From: Paracoccaceae bacterium
GTDB taxonomy: Bacteria > Pseudomonadota > Alphaproteobacteria > Rhodobacterales > Rhodobacteraceae
NCBI GenBank assembly: GCA_028097405.1
Contig: JAOHEK010000004.1
Span: forward strand, 16,793-80,792
Direction of reading: 5' to 3'
DNA: 64,000 nucleotides
Under the pieces are notes generated by a model. The model did no database searches. It saw only the letters and a program-made list of their open reading frames with translations, and was not told where the DNA came from. Made by a program: the position numbers and the translations under genes. Shown one piece after another: positions 26,106-34,385 of this stretch; the first letter of the stretch is position 1, and each line of letters starts with the position of its first letter.

Positions 26106-27371
26106 TTAGTACGACGTTTTACATTCTGGATTTTCACGGCTTGGCAGACCCATTGCGTCGAACGCTGCCTTTTCTAGGCCCAGTGTCTGGCTCACGTTAT
26201 CGACCTTCGAGATCATGGCGTTCGCCAGCGTGCCGTCTTCCAGCTCAACCACTTCGGACACGAAGTTGGATGCAACAGCCTGACGGTTTTCATCCAGCGT
26301 GATCGTGCCGGTTGGCGCTTCAAGCTCAAGGTTCGTCAAGCAGTTGCGGAAGTTCGCCTGACCGTCCGTCAAATCACCACCTACGTCGTCCATGCACTGC
26401 AACATAGCGCTGGTCGCGTTGTAGTATGTCGTTGCCAAAAGCGACGGCGACGGGAAACGCTGATCTGGTGGGAAGGCATCCTGATAGGACTTCACAAACG
26501 TCTGCCAGTTCTCGTTATCCCACGTATCGGCTTGTGGTCCAGACGACGGCGTACCGATCAAGGCTTGTTTGGCGTTCCCTTCCGAAGACAGAACCGTGCC
26601 ATCAACCATAATAGTACCACCGATCAGGTTCGCGTCACCGCCAGCCTGCTGATACTGGTTCAGGAAATTGACAGCGTCGCCGCCACCAAGGCCCAGATAG
26701 ATCGCGTCAACATCATCTGGCAAAGCTGCGATGATCGACCCGAAGTCTTTTGTACCAAGTGGCACCCAAAGACGCTCGGTGATTTCGCCGCCTGCTTCAC
26801 AGAAGTCCTTCGCAAAGCCGAATATCTGCGTGTAAACAAAGGAATAATCTTCGCCTACAGTCGCAACAGTTTCCCAGCCCTTTTCGTTGAACACATAGTC
26901 ACCAAGGCCAACTGACCACTGAGCACCATCGGTGTTAAAGCGGAAGAAGTTGTCGGAGGGCGTGACATAGGTGGTCTCCATCGCACCCGAGGCACCGTTA
27001 ATGAAAGTCACGCCCGGAGCCGTCTTGGAATAGTCACGGATCGCGATTCCTTCGGAACCCGAAAGCGGGCCGATCACGATTTCAACGCCGTCCTGTTCGA
27101 CAAGCTTACGCGCGCCGCGCAATGCGCTGTCCGGCGAAGTGTCAGTCGACTGGATGATCAATTCGATCTCGCGGCCACCGGCCTTGTTCCCGGCACCGAT
27201 CAAAGCGGTGTTCAGACCGCGCACGCCGTCCTCACCCAGAACAGTATATGTGCCTTCAAGCGTCGCCAGCACACCGATTTTGATTGGGCCAGAATGGCCG
27301 TCAGCCATCACACCCGTTGTCATTGCGGTTAAAGCAATCGCAGAAAGCGATCCCATCAATGCTCTTTTCAT
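26106..27371 (-). CDS. Branched-chain amino acid-type ABC transporter substrate-binding protein
   Basis: A 421-residue periplasmic binding protein. It begins with a clear signal peptide (MKRALMGSLSAIALTAMTTGVMADG), followed by IKIGVLATLEGTYTVLGEDG and VEIVIGPLSGSEG of the type-1 periplasmic fold (LivJ family). GGGAGGA precedes ATG 27371. It is the most upstream gene of the catabolic locus and should deliver the substrate to the LivHMGF system 4 kb downstream. Ligand identity cannot be read, but this branch often binds aromatic or amide compounds rather than leucine. Confidence 0.9.
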   Translation of the reverse strand: MKRALMGSLSAIALTAMTTGVMADGHSGPIKIGVLATLEGTYTVLGEDGVRGLNTALIGAGNKAGGREIELIIQSTDTSPDSALRGARKLVEQDGVEIVIGPLSGSEGIAIRDYSKTAPGVTFINGASGAMETTYVTPSDNFFRFNTDGAQWSVGLGDYVFNEKGWETVATVGEDYSFVYTQIFGFAKDFCEAGGEITERLWVPLGTKDFGSIIAALPDDVDAIYLGLGGGDAVNFLNQYQQAGGDANLIGGTIMVDGTVLSSEGNAKQALIGTPSSGPQADTWDNENWQTFVKSYQDAFPPDQRFPSPSLLATTYYNATSAMLQCMDDVGGDLTDGQANFRNCLTNLELEAPTGTITLDENRQAVASNFVSEVVELEDGTLANAMISKVDNVSQTLGLEKAAFDAMGLPSRENPECKTSY

Positions 27372-27487
27372 AAGAGTCCTCCCAAAGTTTTTCTGTTCGC
27401 CCCGCCCTTTCATTGGGCAAGTGGCATGGGAGTAGCGTGAACGAAGGAAGCACATTCGCTGATCACGCAAAGTGCGTCCGCGTAACC

Positions 27488-27970
27488 TTACGTCTCTTTA
27501 TTGGTATCCGCACCGCGCCCGCGCCAACGCGCCAATAGGGTTTGCCCCAAGACAATCGCTGTCATCGAGGCAAATAGAACCACAATCACCGCTGCCACCG
27601 GCCAGCTTGCCTCGGCCAAGGTCAAGCCGGACAGGAACAACAAAAGCACCCCGGCGATCCCCAACATCAGCGGCCCCAAAAGCATCCGAGGCCGGTCCAC
27701 GAACATGAACGCCGCAACCCGGAACCCGGCCATCGCCAGCAGAAAATGCGCAATCGTCTCAAGCGTGCCGGTGCAGCGGATGATATTGCCCAAAGTCTCA
27801 CCATCCGCCGTACAGGCATAAGGACTAAAGACCAGCATATAGATTTTCAGGATCAGCGTGATCGCCAATGCAAGACCAAGGATCATCTGAGCAACCATCA
27901 TCACAACCCAAGCGGGCCGCTGGAACGCGCGGAAAAAGGCGATGTCATAACTCAGGTTCTGGTCGGGCAT
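27488..27970 (-). CDS. Uncharacterised four-helix membrane protein
   Basis: A 160-residue protein I do not recognise. Four hydrophobic segments are visible: WVVMMVAQMILGLALAITLI, FLLAMAGFRVAAFMF, LLGPLMLGIAGVLLLFLSG and VAAVIVVLFASMTAIVL. Two Cys (SPYACTADG and IIRCTG) lie in the first extra-membrane loop and could form a disulfide. It is 117 bases upstream of the binding-protein gene on the same strand. ATG 27970 has GGA eight bases before it; ATG 27979 is the alternative start. Confidence 0.7.
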   Translation of the reverse strand: MPDQNLSYDIAFFRAFQRPAWVVMMVAQMILGLALAITLILKIYMLVFSPYACTADGETLGNIIRCTGTLETIAHFLLAMAGFRVAAFMFVDRPRMLLGPLMLGIAGVLLLFLSGLTLAEASWPVAAVIVVLFASMTAIVLGQTLLARWRGRGADTNKET

Positions 27971-28082
27971 AGGCAACATCCAAAGACTTTAGAAAGCAAC
28001 GGTCGCCCAGCCCACGCAATTTGGCAATCACATAGGCGTTTATGACGTACCTCAGGGTCTGAACTGGCGGCGTTGGCCAGTA

Positions 28083-28121
28083 GGTGCTGTCAGACTAGTG
28101 CGAACCAGTCTCTGCTAGGAC
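28083..28121 (+). repeat. Dispersed 39-bp repeat, copy 1 (IS-end-like)
   Basis: This segment begins GGTGCTGTCAGAC and contains TGCGAACCAGTC. It matches 33 of 39 positions with 33740-33778, which lies next to an IS6-family transposase fossil. It is therefore probably a relic insertion-sequence end. Here it overlaps the 3' end of a 34-codon frame. Confidence 0.6.
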
Positions 28122-28199
28122 CGTGCCACTGTACTTCACAATGCCCTCTGTAACTATCCAACACGCAATGATGGCGATCACTGAAAAGAACGATATCAT
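28095..28199 (-). CDS. Putative 34-residue membrane peptide coupled to the SBP-domain gene
   Basis: The ATG (28199) overlaps the TGA of the upstream gene (ATGA), an arrangement typical of co-translated genes. The peptide has one hydrophobic stretch, FFSVIAIIACWIV, and ends SGTVLAETGSH. Its last codons coincide with the dispersed 39-bp repeat, so it may instead be the truncated start of a former downstream gene (for example a permease) cut by an insertion sequence. No family is recognised. Confidence 0.35.
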   Translation of the reverse strand: MISFFSVIAIIACWIVTEGIVKYSGTVLAETGSH

Positions 28200-28957
28200 C
28201 CTGTGAGCGAACGACTTGAGGCTAAAGGTGCTACGCTGAGGCCACTGACATTGTGTTTTGCGATCACCTCGGCCACGAAGCCTGATACTTTCAAGTCTTC
28301 GACAACCTCGGCAATCCAAGCCGCTGACGCATGCCGATCGCGTAGGGTTCCAACAGATTGCTGGACGGCGCTGAACTGCCCTTCAAGAATACGTGCGCCG
28401 GGAAGCCGGGCGACATCCGACAAAAGACGGGGTCTCAGCCCCGCCAAAGCGTCCAGCTTTTGTTCGACAAAGGTGTCAAAAGAATCGTCAATGGTTGTGC
28501 TGCGAACAAGTTCAGCATGTTGCAGATTGTTTTCAAGCCACAAACCATATGCTGCCCGCCCCTTGGTAGCTATCCGGTTGCCTGGGCGATCCACTTCATC
28601 GACGGCGTGGATTTGAGAGTCTGCGGGGACCAGATAAGTTGATGCAATCTCGCAATATGCAGCAGAAAACGCAATCGACTGTGCGCGTTGGCGTTCTGCT
28701 CCGATATTTCCGATGTCCCATTCGCCAGCCGTTGCGGCATCGCTTAGCAAACCCGGATCTGGATAAAGCACCAGCTCTAACGGTGTTCCTAAACGACGCG
28801 CGATTTCGGCCGCAATATCGGGTGAGACACCGGTGGGGTCGCCGTTGGTTGTTTGGCTATTCACCAGAAGAAAATTGCCAGTGTTTATTGCAGCGCGCAG
28901 GGTTCCAGTGGGTGCAAGTTCGGCCCTTACATCGGGATCGGCATTTTGTGGGTTCAT
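28196..28957 (-). CDS. Periplasmic-binding-protein type 2 domain protein without signal peptide
   Basis: A 253-residue protein of the family-3 solute-binding fold: TLRAAINTGNFLLVNS, PTGVSPDIAAEIARRLGTPL, WDIGNIGAERQRAQSIAFS and the hinge region GNRIATKGRAAYGLWLEN. Amino-acid ABC importers normally use such proteins, but ATG 28957 (with AAAGGTG upstream) leaves no signal peptide. A longer start at 29035 would add a short hydrophobic stretch (VLVFAIVLS) that is a weak signal at best. No permease or ATPase adjoins it, so it could be a cytoplasmic ligand sensor. Confidence 0.75.
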   Translation of the reverse strand: MNPQNADPDVRAELAPTGTLRAAINTGNFLLVNSQTTNGDPTGVSPDIAAEIARRLGTPLELVLYPDPGLLSDAATAGEWDIGNIGAERQRAQSIAFSAAYCEIASTYLVPADSQIHAVDEVDRPGNRIATKGRAAYGLWLENNLQHAELVRSTTIDDSFDTFVEQKLDALAGLRPRLLSDVARLPGARILEGQFSAVQQSVGTLRDRHASAAWIAEVVEDLKVSGFVAEVIAKHNVSGLSVAPLASSRSLTG

Positions 28958-29097
28958 TAATGACACCTTTCTGTGTCGAGAACGAGAAAGACGGCTCAAG
29001 ACGATTGCAAAGACAAGCACCCGTCCCAATGACATTGCTTACATGTAACCATTCGCCAAGTCTTGATAGTTTCTGATTGGAGATTAACCTAGGTCAG

Positions 29098-29682
29098 ATG
29101 ATTGTTCCCAATTACAGTCCCGTTTTCCGAGCAAGGCTCTTGGCTCTCGCTGTTTTCGTAGGTGCCCTTTGGGCGATCCAAACCCTGAATTGGGCGACAG
29201 GTTATAGCCTGAACTTCAGGTTCGGTCTCATCCCGCGACAATTCTCTGGGCTCGACGGGATCGTCGGTATGCCGATCCTACATGGCAGTTTCTCGCATCT
29301 CATATCGAACACTGTGCCGCTTCTGTTATTGGGCGCGCTGCTTGCAGCGACAGCAACGCGCGCGTTACTGGCCGTAAACGGTATCATCGTCGTCTTGGGC
29401 GGAGCACTGGTTTGGCTCTTTGGTGGTTCAGGTATTCATATCGGTGCATCCGGTCTGGTTTTCGGATGGTTCGGTTTTCTGGTGATGCGCGGCCTTGTGG
29501 ATCGGTCCCCTTTGACGCTTGGAGCAGCGCTTTTGGTGGTTCTGCTCTATGGGTCCATAATCTGGGGCGTGCTTCCTGGCCAGCCCGGCGTATCTTGGGA
29601 AGGCCACCTTTTCGGCGCGCTCGCCGGTGCTACAGCGGCGTTCGTCATTCGCACTGGTGTGGGTGCCTCTCAGGCAAGTTAA
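29098..29682 (+). CDS. Rhomboid-family intramembrane serine protease
   Basis: A 194-residue membrane protein with the rhomboid catalytic signature. HGSFSHLISNTVPLLLLGAL holds the conserved His and Asn of helix 2, GASGLVFGWFG the nucleophilic Ser (GxSG), and WEGHLFGALAGA the catalytic His. Rhomboids cleave transmembrane segments of other proteins in the bilayer. It is a lone plus-strand gene, convergent with the M3 peptidase. ATG 29098 is preferred over an in-frame TTG at 29077. Confidence 0.87.
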   Translation: MIVPNYSPVFRARLLALAVFVGALWAIQTLNWATGYSLNFRFGLIPRQFSGLDGIVGMPILHGSFSHLISNTVPLLLLGALLAATATRALLAVNGIIVVLGGALVWLFGGSGIHIGASGLVFGWFGFLVMRGLVDRSPLTLGAALLVVLLYGSIIWGVLPGQPGVSWEGHLFGALAGATAAFVIRTGVGASQAS

Positions 29683-29741
29683 GTCGAGCCGAGATAAACT
29701 GATTGGAACTAGCGATCAAAGTGACGAACCCACGCGACGCT

Positions 29742-31757
29742 CTAATCAGTGGCTAGTCCGCGGCCCTTAAGCAATGCCTCAACTCCCGGCAAACGTCCCC
29801 GGAACGCAGTGTAAAGCTCTGCGGCATCGCGGCTGCCGCCGGTCGACAGGATATGCGCCTCAAGCGCCTGTGCACGCTCGACATCGAACGGGCCGCTTGC
29901 TTCTTCAAATGCCTGAAACGCATCGGCGTCCATCACCTCTGACCACATATAGCTATAGTAGCCACTGGAATAACCATCGCCTGCAAAGACATGTGCGAAA
30001 TGCGGTGTTGCATGCCGCATGCCAATCGCAGGCGGCATACCCAACGTGCCTAAGATCTCATCCTGTTTTGCGATGGGATCACTCGGTGCCGGACCATCGT
30101 GAAACGCCAGATCCACCAGCGCAGAAGCAACATACTCCACCGTCTGGAACCCCATATCGAAGGTCGCCGCATTCAACACCTTGTTCAGCATATCCTGCGG
30201 CATTGCCGCCCTGGTTTGGGCATGAGTGGCGAATTCGGCCAGTACTTCGGGCACTTCCAGCCAGTGTTCATAAAGCTGGCTAGGCAGTTCAACAAAATCG
30301 CGTGCAACTGACGTGCCGGAAACGCTTTCATAGGTCACATTCGACAACATCTGGTGCAGCGCATGGCCAAATTCGTGAAACAGCGTGCGCGCGTCGTCAT
30401 AAGACAAAAGTGCCGGATCTCCTTTGGCGAAATTGCAGACATTGATCACCACAGGCGTCTGTGGCTTGGGGAATTTGGCCTGCGCGCGCATGGCCGAACA
30501 CCACGCGCCAGAGCGTTTTGAGCCACGCGCGAAATAATCGCCGATGAAGACCGCGACATGTGCGCCCGCGCGGGTGACTTCCCATGCCCGGCAATCCGCA
30601 TGATACAGCGGCACATCAAGGGGTTTGAACTCCAATCCAAAGAGCCGGTTAGCGCAAGCAAAAGCCGCATCAATCATCCGGTCCAGTTGAAAATAGGGCT
30701 TCAATGCCGCCGCGTCCAAATCATGTTCCACCAAGCGCCGCTTCTCAGCATAAAAGCGCCAGTCCCAAGGTTCTAATGGCCCATTTACACCGTCCTGCTG
30801 CATCATCTTTGTCAGGACTTTGGCATCGGCCTCGGCTTGCATCCGGGCAGGGGTCCAGACAGCCATCAGCAGGTCGCGCACGGCTTGCGGCGTCTTGGCC
30901 ATTTCGGTTTCAAGCTTGTATGCGGCAAAATTTTCATAGCCCAACAGATTGGCCCGTTCCTCGCGCAATGCCAAAATTTCGGCGGCAATAGCGCGGTTAT
31001 CAGTCTCGCCGCCATTTGCCCCTCGAGCGGTCCATGCATTGAACGCCTGTTCCCGCAGATCGCGCCGGGTCGAAAACTGCAAGAACGGCACAATTAAAGA
31101 GCGCGACAGCGTTACCACCGGACCGCCAGCATCTTTCTCGACCCCTGCTGTCCGCGCCGCGTCGAGTGCAAAATCCGGCAGACCGTCAAGATCGCCCTCG
31201 CCCAGTGGCATGAACCATTCACGCTCGTCTGCCAGAAGGTTCTGCGTGAACTCGGTGCCCAGCACGGCCAGCCGCCCTTTGATTTCTTTCATTCGGGCTT
31301 CTTCCTGCCCAGCCAGCGCTGCGCCAGATCGCACAAAACCTCGGTGCGACAGCATCAACACTCGTGCCTGCTCGTCACTTAGATCCAACTCATTACGCTG
31401 ATCCCAGACCTTAGCGACCCTGCTAAAGAGCGCTTTGTTGCCAGAAATCTCGGCAAAATGTGCGGCAAGTTTGGGTGAAAACTGGCGTTGCAGTTCCTCG
31501 CGCACCGGGTTGCTATCAGCCCCCGCCACCGTGAAAAACACACCCAGCACCTTGTCGAGTGCATCGCCCGCGGCTTCCAGTGCCTCTATGGTGTTCGTGA
31601 AATTCGGAAGCTCAGAATTGGACGCAATCGCATCGATCTCGGCGCGGTGTTCTGCCAACGCGTGTTCCATCGCTGGCGCAAATTCATCATCAGAAATCTT
31701 GTCAAATGGGGCAATCTGGAATGGCGTGTCCCACTCTTGCAGCAAAGCACTGGTCAT
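29742..31757 (-). CDS. M3-family zinc oligopeptidase (Dcp/OpdA-like)
   Basis: A 671-residue peptidase of normal family length. LFHEFGHALHQML (about residue 460) is the HExxH zinc motif, with the third ligand expected in ELPSQLYEHW. It also has FDKISDDEFAPAMEHALAEH at the N-terminus, typical of peptidyl-dipeptidase Dcp. No signal peptide is seen, so it should act in the cytoplasm on short peptides. It stands alone, convergent with the rhomboid gene. Confidence 0.93.
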   Translation of the reverse strand: MTSALLQEWDTPFQIAPFDKISDDEFAPAMEHALAEHRAEIDAIASNSELPNFTNTIEALEAAGDALDKVLGVFFTVAGADSNPVREELQRQFSPKLAAHFAEISGNKALFSRVAKVWDQRNELDLSDEQARVLMLSHRGFVRSGAALAGQEEARMKEIKGRLAVLGTEFTQNLLADEREWFMPLGEGDLDGLPDFALDAARTAGVEKDAGGPVVTLSRSLIVPFLQFSTRRDLREQAFNAWTARGANGGETDNRAIAAEILALREERANLLGYENFAAYKLETEMAKTPQAVRDLLMAVWTPARMQAEADAKVLTKMMQQDGVNGPLEPWDWRFYAEKRRLVEHDLDAAALKPYFQLDRMIDAAFACANRLFGLEFKPLDVPLYHADCRAWEVTRAGAHVAVFIGDYFARGSKRSGAWCSAMRAQAKFPKPQTPVVINVCNFAKGDPALLSYDDARTLFHEFGHALHQMLSNVTYESVSGTSVARDFVELPSQLYEHWLEVPEVLAEFATHAQTRAAMPQDMLNKVLNAATFDMGFQTVEYVASALVDLAFHDGPAPSDPIAKQDEILGTLGMPPAIGMRHATPHFAHVFAGDGYSSGYYSYMWSEVMDADAFQAFEEASGPFDVERAQALEAHILSTGGSRDAAELYTAFRGRLPGVEALLKGRGLATD

Positions 31758-31994
31758 GGCGTGTCTCCTTTGCCTCTCAAGCTAGGTTTGGCTGCGGCGA
31801 GGCACAACCCACGCTCACGTACTTGATCTATGTTCATGCAAGATTAAGCATTACACAGCAGCGCCCTGACCACATGCCGAGCAAGGCTAGACCGGCGACC
31901 TGTCCGCCTCATGGCAGTTTCTTCTGACAACACCCGGGGCAGGCCGCAATGCTTAGTCTTGCATACCCGGCCGACCCTGATGCTGATGTCTTTA

Positions 31995-32858
31995 TTACTC
32001 GGCATCAGCCGGTTTGATCTTGTCCCAAGTCCGGTTTTCAAAATCAGACGCGTCATGGCGTTCGCGCAATTGCTGATCTTCGTCACCCCAAGACTTGTTC
32101 ACCATCTTGCCACGGATCACAGCCGGACGGGCTGCGATGTCGTCAACCCAGCGATTGAGGTTCTTGTAGGATTTGACGTCTAAGAACTCTGCCGCGTCAT
32201 AGACAAGGTTCTGCACAAGGGCGCCGTACCAAGGGTATGTCGCCATATCCGCGATGGAAAAATCGTCGCTGCCCAAATATTTGCTTTCGGCCAAACGGCG
32301 GTCAAGCACATCAAGTTGCCGCTTGGTCTCCATGGCGAAGCGATTAATCGGATATTCGAACTTTTCAGGCGCATAGGCGTAGAAATGGCCAAAACCACCA
32401 CCCAGATAGGGGGCAGAGCCTTGCAGCCAGAACAGCCAGTTCATGGTCTCGGCGCGGGCTTTGGGATCGGCGGGCAGGAAAGATCCAAATTTTTCGGCCA
32501 AATACAACAAGATCGCACCGGATTCGAAGATACGCACACCGTTGGTTTCGTCGTAAAGAGCAGGGATCTTAGAGTTCGGATTCACCTCAACAAAGCCAGA
32601 CGAGAACTGTTCGCCCTCTTGGATGTTGATTATCCACGCATCGTATTCAGCACCTGTGTGACCTGCAGCCAGCAGTTCTTCGAACATGATCGTGACTTTG
32701 ACACCGTTCGGTGTGGCAAGTGAATACAGCTGGAACGGGTGCTTGCCGACTTGGCGGTCTTTGTCGTGCGTCGCACCGGCGACGGGGCGGTTGATATTGG
32801 CGAATTTACCGCCGTTCTCGGAATCCCACGACCAAATTTTAGGGGGTTCATATGTCAT
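31995..32858 (-). CDS. yghU: Glutathione transferase/disulfide reductase YghU
   Basis: A 287-residue GST of the Nu class. Typical YghU features are the N-terminal extension with FANINRPVAGATHDKDRQVG, the thioredoxin-like domain QLYSLATPNGVKVTIMFEEL, the cis-Pro region NPNSKIPALYD with IFESGAILLYLAEKFG, and WLQGSAPYLGGGFGHFYAYA. YghU proteins reduce organic hydroperoxides and disulfide-bond reagents with glutathione. A detoxification role is the standard expectation. It has its own transcription unit. Confidence 0.92.
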   Translation of the reverse strand: MTYEPPKIWSWDSENGGKFANINRPVAGATHDKDRQVGKHPFQLYSLATPNGVKVTIMFEELLAAGHTGAEYDAWIINIQEGEQFSSGFVEVNPNSKIPALYDETNGVRIFESGAILLYLAEKFGSFLPADPKARAETMNWLFWLQGSAPYLGGGFGHFYAYAPEKFEYPINRFAMETKRQLDVLDRRLAESKYLGSDDFSIADMATYPWYGALVQNLVYDAAEFLDVKSYKNLNRWVDDIAARPAVIRGKMVNKSWGDEDQQLRERHDASDFENRTWDKIKPADAE

Positions 32859-32960
32859 CTTATGTCCTTCTTGGAAAACTCCGGTTCCATTTTGTGGATA
32901 TAAAGCGTGCCTGCGGCGCCAGTTTCCTCATTTAACGGCAGGTTTAGGCACTGCCCCACA

Positions 32961-33614
32961 CTAACTTCGCATTTGTTCGAGCTGACTAAGCACGCTCTTG
33001 TAATTTTCGACGCCCTGCGCACCGGTCACCAAATGTTGGCGATCAAAGACAACCGCAGGGACGCCGCTAATGCCTTGCTGTGTCCAGAATTTCTCTTCCT
33101 GACGCACTTCCGTTGCAAATCTTTGATCAGCCAGAACAGCCGTTGCTTCATCGCGATCAAGGCCGATTTCGGACGCGATATCAGCCAGAACAATATCATC
33201 TGAAAGGTCGCGACAGTTCGTGAAGTGCGCGGCAAACAATGCTTGCTTCAGGTCGTGCTTACGGCCGGTTTCGTTTGCCCAATGCAATAACTGATGCGAT
33301 TTGAAAGTGTTATGCATCCGAAATCCGTCTTCAAAGCTAAATTCGAACCCAAGTTCTTCGCCGCGTTCAGCCATATTGGCACGATTGGCGTCAGATTGTT
33401 CTGGTGTCGTTCCGTATTTCTCGACCAAATGCTCACGCATATCCTGCCCTTCAGCGGGCATGTTCGGATTAAGCTCAAACGGATGCCAGTGGATTTCATG
33501 ATCGACATCGTTGACCTCCAAAGCAATTGCAAGCTGACGGTACCCGATGACGCACCACGGGCACATCACGTCAGAAATAATGTCAATTCGGAGCGGCGGA
33601 TTTGGGGTAGCCAT
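32961..33614 (-). CDS. DsbA-family oxidoreductase (FrnE-like)
   Basis: A 217-residue thioredoxin-fold protein: IDIISDVMCPWCVIGYRQL carries the CPWC active site, HPFELNPNMPAEGQDMREHL and GISGVPAVVFD (cis-Pro loop) complete the FrnE/HCCA-isomerase-like pattern. There is no signal peptide, so the protein is cytoplasmic, unlike true DsbA. An in-frame extension to 33932 translates IS remnant sequence and was rejected in favour of ATG 33614, preceded by CAGGAGGC. Confidence 0.9.
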   Translation of the reverse strand: MATPNPPLRIDIISDVMCPWCVIGYRQLAIALEVNDVDHEIHWHPFELNPNMPAEGQDMREHLVEKYGTTPEQSDANRANMAERGEELGFEFSFEDGFRMHNTFKSHQLLHWANETGRKHDLKQALFAAHFTNCRDLSDDIVLADIASEIGLDRDEATAVLADQRFATEVRQEEKFWTQQGISGVPAVVFDRQHLVTGAQGVENYKSVLSQLEQMRS

Positions 33615-33739
33615 CGAGCCTCCTGAGGGGGTTGAATTTCCGTGCGGACATGTCAGCGATACAGCTATCCTTTTGGGTACGATTATTCGAGACAGCAAGG
33701 GGCCGTATTTGACGCTTTCGTGATCTGTGACGGTTGCAA

Positions 33740-33778
33740 GGGTGCTATCAGACGACTGCGAACCAGTCGCTGGCAGGA
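33740..33778 (+). repeat. Dispersed 39-bp repeat, copy 2 (terminal end of IS6-type fossil)
   Basis: It begins GGTGCTATCAGAC and contains TGCGAACCAGTC, 33 of 39 positions identical to 28083-28121. It lies 16 bases beyond the transposase stop codon at 33794, with its outer edge 54 bases away, the spacing expected for an insertion-sequence terminal repeat. Confidence 0.65.
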
Positions 33779-33793
33779 CAGCGAGACTGACCC

Positions 33794-34212
33794 TTATGCA
33801 GCGCATAGACCGCGCCATTCGGTAAGTGCGGTGGCGCGTTTCAGCTTGAAAATGTCTCGACTTGAAAGCGATCTCACTTGGTTGAAGGGGTTGCAAACTG
33901 AGGCATGGGCGGACGCGAATTTCTGCAAACATCCATGTGCCTGAACCGGAGCATTTCCCGTTCTGTTCGTCGAAATGGGGGGTGAGAGTTCTTGATCCGA
34001 TTGTTCAGCCAGCGGCCTGTTCTCTGTTTCTGAAGCACGTTAAAATGCCATCGTCACTTGCTTGACCTTATGCCTTGAATTCGGCGTTTCGTAATCTCGG
34101 CTGCGAATATCGGACCGAACCGGTTCCACCAGAACCGAACCCTCTCATGACTGATTTCGATCTCGCGCTCGTGCAGCAGATCCTCCACGTTTCGAGGTGA
34201 AAGTGGAAACCG
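33794..34212 (-). pseudogene. IS6-family transposase fossil (internally deleted, frameshifted)
   Basis: Minus-strand translation gives three pieces of an IS6-type DDE transposase. First RFPLSPRNVEDLLHEREIEI followed by ISHERVRFWWNRFGP. Then, after an in-frame stop and loss of the middle of the catalytic domain, GRWLNNRIKNSHPPFRRTER. Then, in a shifted frame, QKFASAHASVCNPFNQ and ending TALTEWRGLCAA-stop at 33794. The DDE core is mostly gone, so it is inactive. This fossil explains most of the 770-base gene-free stretch between 33614 and 34386; I see nothing else there except the IS-end repeat. Confidence 0.82.
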
Positions 34213-34385
34213 CCCTGCCCGTCTCTAGCTGGTTTACTCTGACAATCCCGTCTCGACCGAGGTATAGACGCCCCGCAAATGCCGAGATTTATTGGTACAA
34301 CGCGTGCCCCATCGATAGATTCTTTCCATGCCGCGGAAGCGACATCTGGCTTGGTCAGAGGGGCATTCGGATCCGCGCCATACAT

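Noticed and set aside
34228..34251. Second terminal repeat of the IS6 fossil
   Set aside because: TGGTTTACTCTGACAATCCC only loosely resembles the inverse of the 33740 end; too degraded to support.
34068..34385. 105-codon minus-strand open frame after topoisomerase IB
   Set aside because: The adjacent frame contains clear IS6 transposase segments; this frame has no motif.
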